Origin: Tritrichomonas foetus
Lineage: Eukaryota; Parabasalia; Tritrichomonadida; Tritrichomonadidae
NCBI GenBank assembly: GCA_001839685.1
Contig: MLAK01000066.1
Span: forward strand, 1-12,524
Length of the DNA stretch: 12,524 bases
Direction of reading: 5' to 3'
Of the stretch, positions 7,392-12,524 are shown piece after piece. The translations under genes were made by a program, and so were the position numbers. A model generated the notes under the pieces. That model was not told where the DNA came from, ran no database searches, and was given only the letters and a program-made list of their open reading frames with translations. The number at the start of each line of letters is the position of its first letter. Position 1 is the stretch's first letter.

Positions 7392-7620
7392 GCAGTCTCT
7401 TTGGCCTTTGACTTCTGTGACTGCACCTTTATCTGGCCAGTCAAGTTGTGCTGGTGGATCGTTTTATACTCAAATGATTTATGATTTGATCTTTCAACAC
7501 TTGAACGATTATGCATCAAAAAAATGATCAGTATTCTGATGGTGTAGTGGCAGCAAATTCGTTAAGACAAAATTTAAAGTTACATTTGAAGTTTTGAACA
7601 AGTCATATGTTAGTGAGAAA
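7392..7620 (-). pseudogene. Decayed cathepsin L-like (papain family C1) cysteine protease fragment
   Basis: Read on the minus strand, 7620-7531 gives FLTNI*LVQNF and later NEFAATTPSEY. This matches the end of the I29 inhibitory propeptide of cathepsin L-like enzymes. After a one-base frame change, 7460-7392 gives DPPAQLDWPDKGAVTEVKGQ and then RDC. This matches the start of the mature enzyme (DW-x-x-KGAVTPVK-x-Q-x-x-C), including the oxyanion-hole Gln. Spacing between the EY and DW motifs is about 30 codons, as in intact enzymes. Three TGA stops interrupt the first frame (7605-7603, 7530-7528, 7518-7516). The active-site CGSCWAF segment is not kept: the sequence after the Cys reads SNNYMNYS. 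The rest of the mature domain is absent and replaced by the T34/(GT)8 tract. The propeptide may extend weakly to about 7650. Papain-type proteases are major secreted and lysosomal enzymes of trichomonads, and this copy cannot make one. Confidence 0.8.
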
Positions 7621-8075
7621 AAAAAAAAAATAGTGAAATTTATGAATCTAAAAAACTATCTCACACTTTCCTCTGGAATAACAATAAAAGTTATAACTGA
7701 TTTGAATAATGATCTGATTCTAGAATAGAATTAATGTTATGACAGTGGCTTTTCAAAAGTTTGTGAGCTCATACAGTGTTTATTTGTCTCTCAATCTTGC
7801 AAGCTAGAACCAATTATTTCGTGATGATTTCGCTTTTTGTTGGATAGCTTCATGATGTTTTATATCAAATCAGATCATATTTCCGATTTTTCATTTCCAA
7901 TTAGGATTTTTTATTTTTTATTTTAAAAATGTTCATGACGAAATAATAATATTGTGCAAAACTTAAGTAATTTATATTTGATTTAAAAAAATATCTAGAT
8001 ATTATTTAAAAACAGAATTTTCTCATATATAAGCCTTTTGAAATGTCGAGGGACCACAACTTGGCAATTTCATTT
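7621..8075. other. Intergenic, little recognisable
   Basis: This stretch holds the expected 5' side of the protease relic and the 3' side of the CLN3-like gene. Around 7740-7860 a few short open stretches occur on both strands, but I could not match them to the missing protease propeptide or anything else. An A-rich run lies at about 7618-7630. Confidence 0.5.
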
Positions 8076-9533
8076 CTATTCAGTACATTGTTCTTTCAAA
8101 ATAATGTTTTGACAAACTAATGTAAAAATTGAAGCCAATACAATAAAGCAAGGAATCGAAATTGATGTAATATTTGTTAGTATTTCTCTTTCTTTTCTTT
8201 TTGCATTTTTATAATTTGTTACTTGTTCAAATAAATTAACATACGAAAGACCTCCATTTATACCTAAAATTACCAGGCTTGCAAGTCTACCCCATATCGG
8301 CATAAATTTAAAAATTACATTCAATAACCAAAGTGTAAAAAGGGAAACTTGAATTATAGCAAGCATCCATATAGATTTGACCTTAAAAAACTTTAAAGAT
8401 GATCTACCAATTAAATTTCCACATTGATAAAGTAGTGAAGAAAGCGCATAAATATAAGGTTGACTTTCTTTTTCAGATTTGGTCATTGAGCAGTCAGAGA
8501 GGCCAGAAATTGTAGAATACTGAGAAAAGAAAGTAATTCCATTTATAAGAAAGAAATAAATTGCTTTCCCCCAAATTTTTAAGGAACAACATCCAATATT
8601 TTCATTTTGAAAATCCAAATCACTTTCATCTTCGCTTTTATCTTCACTTTCAAGATTATTTTCACTATTGCTCTTTTTGAATTGTTCTTCATTAATAGCA
8701 TTGGTGATGTTTAAATCAGTGTGCGGATGAATCACCAATTCATCTTTTTCATTGTCAATTGATTCCCTTCCATTAATTTTTAAATTGTCATTCATGTTTT
8801 CATTTTCATTAAAGCTTTCATTTTCAGGAAAATTTTGTATTTTTTCATTTTGTGTCTTAATTTCTTTCAGAGGAAGAGGATTTTGATTGCCATGAGAATT
8901 TTCGCTATTTTCTTGGTTTTTTTGAACAAGAAGACATGAAAAAGCAATAGGATATGCAATTCCAGCTGGCGACAAAGCCAAAAAACTCATTAAGTAAGGA
9001 ACTTTAAACAACAAACCAAGAAAACTGTAAGTTGATCCAAGTAAACCGCTGATTCCTGTTCCAATTCCCCAGGCACCAAGTAAAGTATTATCAGTGCATG
9101 AAGCAAAATACCTAAGCATGACACTTTCACCAAAATCAGAAGAAAGTCCAACAAAAATAATACAAATTATTGCAATGTATATGTTTGGTGCCATTGCGGT
9201 TCCAACTAAACCAACACACATAAAGCAACCATTAACAATTGCTCGAAATTTGTAAGAAACATTTCTTGACGATAAATAAGTATTTGCTGATGTTGCAAGC
9301 ATTCCAAGTAGAACACTTGCCCACGTTATTGCACCAAGCATTCCATTTGATGAAAAATGTGTTACAATATTTTGAGCACTGGAAATTGCAACCCAAAATG
9401 GGAAATTATTCAGAATTCCAATAAGAATGATACCAAAATAGCTTTTTTTACTACCACTTATTTGCTCATTAGTTTTATTTTCTGAATCTTGAGAAGAAGA
9501 GAAAATCTGATTGTCATTCAATGGGATTTCCAT
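8076..9533 (-). CDS. CLN3/battenin-family membrane protein
   Basis: This 485-residue polytopic protein has about 11 predicted membrane segments (roughly 31-52, 66-84, 97-113, 116-135, 153-174, 180-203, 321-340, 358-378, 386-408, 412-437, 454-475). CLN3 hallmarks are visible: GILNNFPFWVAISSA (39-53), SSDFGESVML (131-140), WGIGTGISGLLGS (155-167), YQCGNLIGRSSLK (369-381) and GINGGLSYVNLF (424-435). Family members are MFS-related proteins of lysosomes or vacuoles, linked to pH control and glycerophosphodiester export. The same place and role here are inference. A hydrophilic, Asn/Glu-rich loop of about 115 residues (204-320) separates the two halves and makes the protein longer than human CLN3 (438 residues). 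The acidic residue of the human YEGLLGG motif is not kept. The start at 9533 gives an N-terminus of about 30 polar residues before the first helix. The frame is intact and ends at TAG. It is on the same strand as the tRNA and ankyrin genes, but too far from them for a shared transcript. Confidence 0.9.
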   Translation of the reverse strand: MEIPLNDNQIFSSSQDSENKTNEQISGSKKSYFGIILIGILNNFPFWVAISSAQNIVTHFSSNGMLGAITWASVLLGMLATSANTYLSSRNVSYKFRAIVNGCFMCVGLVGTAMAPNIYIAIICIIFVGLSSDFGESVMLRYFASCTDNTLLGAWGIGTGISGLLGSTYSFLGLLFKVPYLMSFLALSPAGIAYPIAFSCLLVQKNQENSENSHGNQNPLPLKEIKTQNEKIQNFPENESFNENENMNDNLKINGRESIDNEKDELVIHPHTDLNITNAINEEQFKKSNSENNLESEDKSEDESDLDFQNENIGCCSLKIWGKAIYFFLINGITFFSQYSTISGLSDCSMTKSEKESQPYIYALSSLLYQCGNLIGRSSLKFFKVKSIWMLAIIQVSLFTLWLLNVIFKFMPIWGRLASLVILGINGGLSYVNLFEQVTNYKNAKRKEREILTNITSISIPCFIVLASIFTLVCQNIILKEQCTE

Positions 9534-9557
9534 TCTTCAAAGAAATGCAAAAAACGC

Positions 9558-9568
9558 ATTTTTCAAAC
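9558..9568 (-). promoter_or_regulatory. Upstream element GTTTGAAAAAT of the CLN3-like gene
   Basis: On the minus strand this element is followed by GCG and a T6-G run, then GCATTTC, ending 25 bases before the ATG. The ankyrin gene has GTTTGAAAAT followed by CAC and T6-G. Here GCATT stands where a TCAYW initiator would be expected, so the start-site match is weaker. Confidence 0.3.
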
Positions 9569-9980
9569 TTTTTCTGAGAGTGCTGCTTGTAAATTCAAAA
9601 ATATTGAAAATTTCTAAGATGAACGGTCTGTTTTTGTGTTGATATGAAGAAACGAAAAGTTGACTGAATCACATGATATAGTAATAATTGAATATCTCTG
9701 GGGGAAAAAAAATCAATGAATGAAAAAGTGAATGACATCAAACCAGTTCCTCTCAAAAAATCGACCAAACTGCAATAGATTTTTTGTGAGCGATCATTCA
9801 AAAAGGTGAAAAGCAATGTCGAATATTCAAACCTTTTTTATGGTGTATTTATTTTTTTTTCAAAAGATATAATGAAAAATCTTCTCCTATGATGCTTATG
9901 AGAATGAATAGATGTGAATTTCATATTGCGTTAATACCTGAATATAAAAATGCCGATCTTAATCAATTTTTTCTCTATCC

Positions 9981-10002
9981 ATTGGGCGCGCGTGAACCCA
10001 AT
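9981..10002. repeat. GC-containing inverted repeat
   Basis: ATTGGG (9981-9986) pairs with CCCAAT (9997-10002) around a 10-base loop CGCGCGTGAA. It is the only GC-rich spot in this gap. Whether it is transcribed is unknown. Confidence 0.5.
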
Positions 10003-10075
10003 AAAGAAATATGGAGCTATCTCTTCATAGTATCTCATGCTTGATGGTTCACATTCATAAAAACTGGCAAAATCA

Positions 10076-10087
10076 ATTTGGCCAAAT
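10076..10087. repeat. 12-bp perfect palindrome ATTTGGCCAAAT
   Basis: Perfectly self-complementary sequence centred on GGCC, 70-110 bases from the inverted repeat at 9981-10002. It could be a binding site for a dimeric protein or chance. Confidence 0.6.
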
Positions 10088-10242
10088 GAGGCCTTCCTTT
10101 TTTATTCATATTTCTGATTTCAATATATAATATGATTAAGCGTGTGAATAGAGACTTTATATTAAAAAGTAAGAATGATAAGAAAAGAAAAAGGAAAATT
10201 AAAAAAATGGCAGAAATAAAAAATAACAATATCTTATGAAAT

Positions 10243-10256
10243 ATAGATATATCTAT
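10243..10256. repeat. 14-bp AT-rich palindrome
   Basis: ATAGATATATCTAT is self-complementary and lies in a run of TA-rich sequence (10235-10320) that also contains an imperfect inverted repeat. It is probably a by-product of base composition. Confidence 0.45.
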
Positions 10257-10948
10257 TTTTATATTTTACTAATATAATATAATAATAACTATAGATATAA
10301 ACATATCATATATAGTCAATTTAACAGCAAATAAATGAGATTTTTTAATTTTAAAAAAAAAAAACAGTCAAGTTAAATTTTTCTAATGCTGTCTGACAGA
10401 TTTTTTTTATTTTACCCATTCATCTACCCCAGATTGTAATTGATCGAAAGAGAGAATGAAAATAGGGGATAGTTTGACGATTTAATGATCTTCTCATATT
10501 CATAGTGTGTTTCCCTAATTGTCGGAAATCAATTTTTATGGACACACCTGAAAATCTCTAAAATTGTTTTTATAATATTATAATCCAATAATATTGAAAT
10601 AATCAATATGGAGTCCTCAATTTATCGTTTTTTAGCCGCTTATGCCCATCTCTAAAAGCTTGGTAAATGTCGATTGACCAAATATCGTATCGACCAATTA
10701 ATTACTCAAACCTGACCATGTAAGTGGAAATCCAGAAATGTAGACACACATTTATTGGATACAAAGTTTGAACTTTCTCTTTTAGATTACACACTTGAGG
10801 AATTATAAATTAGTAAACTTGATGATTCTTTCTAATTGAGAAAAAAACACAATCCGAGAAAAATGTGTTCATCTGAAATTTCAAATACCATACAATTTTA
10901 ATCTCACAAAAACTTCTCCTCCATTCAAAAAATATGAAGAAATTATTA

Positions 10949-10957
10949 TAACCGTTA
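10949..10957. promoter_or_regulatory. Candidate Myb binding site upstream of the Myb gene
   Basis: TAACCGTTA contains TAACGG on the minus strand, which fits the classic Myb core YAAC(G/T)G, and its two halves are mirror-complementary around the central base. It ends 41 bases before the ATG at 10999. Confidence 0.35.
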
Positions 10958-10968
10958 GTTCAATTTCT

Positions 10969-10975
10969 TATCGTC
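10969..10975 (+). promoter_or_regulatory. Candidate trichomonad Myb recognition element
   Basis: TATCGTC contains TATCGT, the reverse complement of ACGATA. As I recall, this is the core of the Myb recognition elements (TAACGATA / TATCGT) described in the Trichomonas vaginalis ap65-1 promoter. It lies 23 bases before the Myb start codon, close to where transcription should begin. Confidence 0.35.
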
Positions 10976-10998
10976 AAAATTTTATAAGATTTTAGATT

Positions 10999-11619
10999 AT
11001 GAGTGACTTAAAAAAGATGATGGAGAAAGAAAAGAAGCAGCGAAGACGAATGAAATTTCTCCCCGATGAAGATGATATGCTGCGGAAGTTAGTAAACGAA
11101 TATGGAGAATCTTCTTGGGTTCAGATATCATCACAAATGAAAGGGAGAAATGTTCGACAATGTAGAGAACGATGGAAACATTATCTTAGTGCAACATGTA
11201 GTTCAAAAGATCCATTTACGGAAGAAGAAGATCGAATCCTAATCGAAAAATATCTACAATTGGGTCCAAAATGGACCAAAATCGCAAAATTTTTAAAAGG
11301 AAGATCAGATATTCAAGTAAAGGCAAGAATAATGCAGAAACTAGCTTCATTGGGCAACGTATTCATGAATTTACCACATCCTCCAACAAATGTTATGGCA
11401 AATAATAATCATATGATTATCAAAAATAACTTTTTAATTCATGATATGGCAAACAGTGAAAATAGCCAAATAGTTCAAAATAAACCACTTGAAAATGTTA
11501 TAGAAGAGCTACCTGATATGAAGTTCGAAGATGATTTTGAAATTTTTAACCAACCAGTTTCAGAAAATAATAATGACAATCAAAATGCGGAAAATTTGTT
11601 TTGGAATGATTTTATATAA
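10999..11619 (+). CDS. R2R3 Myb-like DNA-binding protein with acidic tail
   Basis: This 206-residue protein is probably a nuclear transcription factor. A basic leader (5-18, KKMMEKEKKQRRRM) could be a nuclear localisation signal. The first Myb repeat runs about 19-64, with F20, W40 and W59 as its aromatic core and GRNVRQCRERW (49-59), very close to c-Myb R2. The second runs about 71-116 (DPFTEEEDRILIEK, F73 and W92). Its recognition helix reads IQVKARIMQKL, so the usual N-x-W after Lys is A109 and I111. Residues 117-206 are Asn-rich and then acidic (168-183), ending in NLFWNDFI, which resembles an acidic/aromatic activation tail. Two Myb-site-like sequences precede the gene, suggesting possible self-control. 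The stop overlaps UAAA. Small R2R3 Myb proteins are a large family in trichomonads. Targets are unknown. Confidence 0.9.
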   Translation: MSDLKKMMEKEKKQRRRMKFLPDEDDMLRKLVNEYGESSWVQISSQMKGRNVRQCRERWKHYLSATCSSKDPFTEEEDRILIEKYLQLGPKWTKIAKFLKGRSDIQVKARIMQKLASLGNVFMNLPHPPTNVMANNNHMIIKNNFLIHDMANSENSQIVQNKPLENVIEELPDMKFEDDFEIFNQPVSENNNDNQNAENLFWNDFI

Positions 11620-11620
11620 A
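11617..11620 (+). promoter_or_regulatory. Candidate polyadenylation signal UAAA overlapping the Myb stop
   Basis: The TAA stop is followed by AAA, giving UAAA in the position described for trichomonad transcripts. It is a short motif in AT-rich DNA, so support is limited. Confidence 0.35.
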
Positions 11621-12017
11621 AACTATTCAATTAATATTCAATTTCGTTTTTGCGTTTTATCTCAATAATTTTGAATGATATCAATCATTCTGAAAAGTAA
11701 AGAATCAATCAAGAAATTTTACTCAAGAATACGGTTATTCCAAATAATTCCAGATCTCTTATAGTGATAATAATAATATAGAACGAGAGCCTGAATACAT
11801 AATAAAAACGACTTCTTTAAAAAATTATAAGAATTGAAATATATGAAAGAAGAGAGTCCAATAAGATCAATAACAGTCCAAAAAAACAAGGAAAAACGAA
11901 AATAAATAGAAAATAAAAGTAAAATAACGCATTTCTAATTTATAACTATTATTATTAGTATTATTATTATTACAAAAAAGACAGGATAAATGATAGTGAT
12001 ACATCAATATAATGAAT
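11621..12017. other. Convergent intergenic gap, no gene recognised
   Basis: A-rich plus-strand sequence between the convergent Myb and transporter genes, with a TTA-type microsatellite near the end. It presumably holds both 3' UTRs. Confidence 0.6.
11947..11972. repeat. Imperfect (TAT)n microsatellite
   Basis: TAT/ATT trinucleotides run for 26 bases, with one interruption (AG at 11957-11958). Confidence 0.8.
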
Positions 12018-12500
12018 CTATATTAATGCCATATCTTCATTATCTTTGTTTCGATGATCAGGAATACAAAATGCACCAAAGAAAATCGAAAAGAAAGTGC
12101 AAATTGCATAAATCAAAGTTGTGTAAAAATCACCACAAGCCTCCAAAGCATACGGATGACCATAGACAAGAGCCCAAATAACTATATAATATCCAGTCAT
12201 CATTAAAGATGTTCCAACAAGTCTTAATTTATCCGAAAAAAGTTGAACCCATACGGCAAAAGTGATTGGTCCAACACCAAATCCATACCCTAGCCTGAAA
12301 TAGAAAATAAAAAGTGGTGGTGTATAATTTGGCATAGAGATTTTTAACGTCAGCGCATAAAGAATAAGAAAGATAAAACAAGAAAATGCAGACAAACACC
12401 ATAAAATCCTTTGTCCAATACTATCAACAAGTAAAGCAGAAATACAAACACCAACTAATTGAGCACAATTGGCTAAAGCACTTTGTAAGTTTGGATTCAT
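12018..12500 (-). CDS. C-terminal half of an MFS sugar transporter, truncated or interrupted
   Basis: These 160 residues match the second half (membrane helices 7-12) of sugar-porter-type MFS proteins, which normally exceed 450 residues. Visible family features are NPNLQSALANCAQLVGV (2-18), the loop DSIGQRILW (26-34, where D-x-x-G-R-R is usual), GVGPITFAVWVQLFSDKLR (75-93, with Gln86 where Glu is usual in SE-x-F) and a PETKG-like end, IPDHRNKDNEDM (146-157). About five hydrophobic helices are present. The first possible Met is 12500. Going upstream, the same frame meets TAA at 12512-12510, only three codons before that Met. Because family similarity starts right at the beginning of this frame, the stop probably cuts a longer gene whose first half lies beyond the window edge. 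A stand-alone half-transporter is the less likely alternative. No initiator sequence is seen before 12500. If intact elsewhere, the protein would move sugars across the plasma or an internal membrane. Confidence 0.7.
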   Translation of the reverse strand: MNPNLQSALANCAQLVGVCISALLVDSIGQRILWCLSAFSCFIFLILYALTLKISMPNYTPPLFIFYFRLGYGFGVGPITFAVWVQLFSDKLRLVGTSLMMTGYYIVIWALVYGHPYALEACGDFYTTLIYAICTFFSIFFGAFCIPDHRNKDNEDMALI

Positions 12501-12524
12501 TGAAATATATTATGTTTGAGTCAT

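Larger units (their letters stand above)
9569..10948. other. Long intergenic region, no gene recognised
   Basis: The gap between the divergent CLN3-like and Myb genes is about 1.46 kb. Very AT-rich DNA surrounds a less AT-rich patch at about 9945-10100. That patch contains a hairpin and a palindrome, and a 56-codon minus-strand open stretch (10101-9931) without a start codon near its beginning. I could not match that stretch to any family, and stretches of this length are expected by chance here. No tRNA, intron signal or repeat array was found. Confidence 0.55.

Noticed and set aside
7741..7860. Short open stretches that might be the missing protease leader
   Set aside because: None of the frames on either strand showed the expected propeptide residues, so the pseudogene was not extended here.
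9931..10101. 56-codon minus-strand open stretch with protein-like composition
   Set aside because: As a gene: it has no start codon near its beginning and no recognisable family, and several stretches of this length are expected by chance across the gaps. It is kept only as part of a low-interest observation.
10727..10785. Intron-like GTAAGT followed by TTTTAG
   Set aside because: It lies outside any coding frame and lacks the extended 3' branch/acceptor motif (ACTAACACACAG type) known from trichomonad introns.
1..12524. A coordinated new system (defence island, gene cluster, mobile element, CRISPR)
   Set aside because: The genes belong to unrelated household families with separate promoters and long gaps. 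No regularly spaced repeats, transposase, integrase or terminal repeats were seen.

Overview
The window looks like nuclear DNA of a parasitic or commensal trichomonad, most likely Tritrichomonas foetus or a close relative. This is inferred from several things together. The DNA is AT-rich, with long gene-poor gaps and genes that each read as one intronless frame. The protein families are typical of trichomonads: a PPP-type phosphatase, a CAMK-like kinase, an ankyrin-repeat protein, a CLN3-like protein, an R2R3 Myb protein, a sugar-transporter-like protein and a cathepsin L-like protease relic. Trichomonad-type initiator (Inr, TCA-Y-W) sequences lie a few bases before two start codons, and UAAA overlaps two stop codons. 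No species assignment was tested.

Layout. Positions 1-642 hold no gene. Positions 643-2390 (+) carry one PPP-family Ser/Thr phosphatase split into two frames (643-1128 and 1155-2390), probably by loss of one A in an A7 run at 1111-1117. Positions 3337-5049 (+) encode a protein kinase with a degenerate glycine loop and two long Asn-rich insertions. Facing it on the minus strand is an ankyrin-repeat protein (6740-5283). The short convergent gap between them holds a 16-bp palindrome, a hairpin and an (AT)10 tract. A tRNA-Thr(UGU) gene lies at 7113-7041 (-), with a T-run terminator. Next, also on the minus strand, is an unlisted decayed papain-family cysteine protease fragment (about 7620-7392). 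It ends near an (AC)8-A34 tract. A CLN3/battenin-family membrane protein follows at 9533-8076 (-). After a gene-free stretch of about 1.5 kb comes an R2R3 Myb protein (10999-11619, +), with Myb-site-like motifs just upstream. The right edge holds the C-terminal half of a sugar transporter (12500-12018, -), preceded by an in-frame stop.

The genes do not form an operon or an obvious functional module. They look like single-copy representatives of families expanded in trichomonads. I found no convincing new multi-gene system. The best leads are the frame-split phosphatase, the cysteine-protease pseudogene, the candidate autoregulatory Myb sites and an upstream element shared by the ankyrin and CLN3-like genes.
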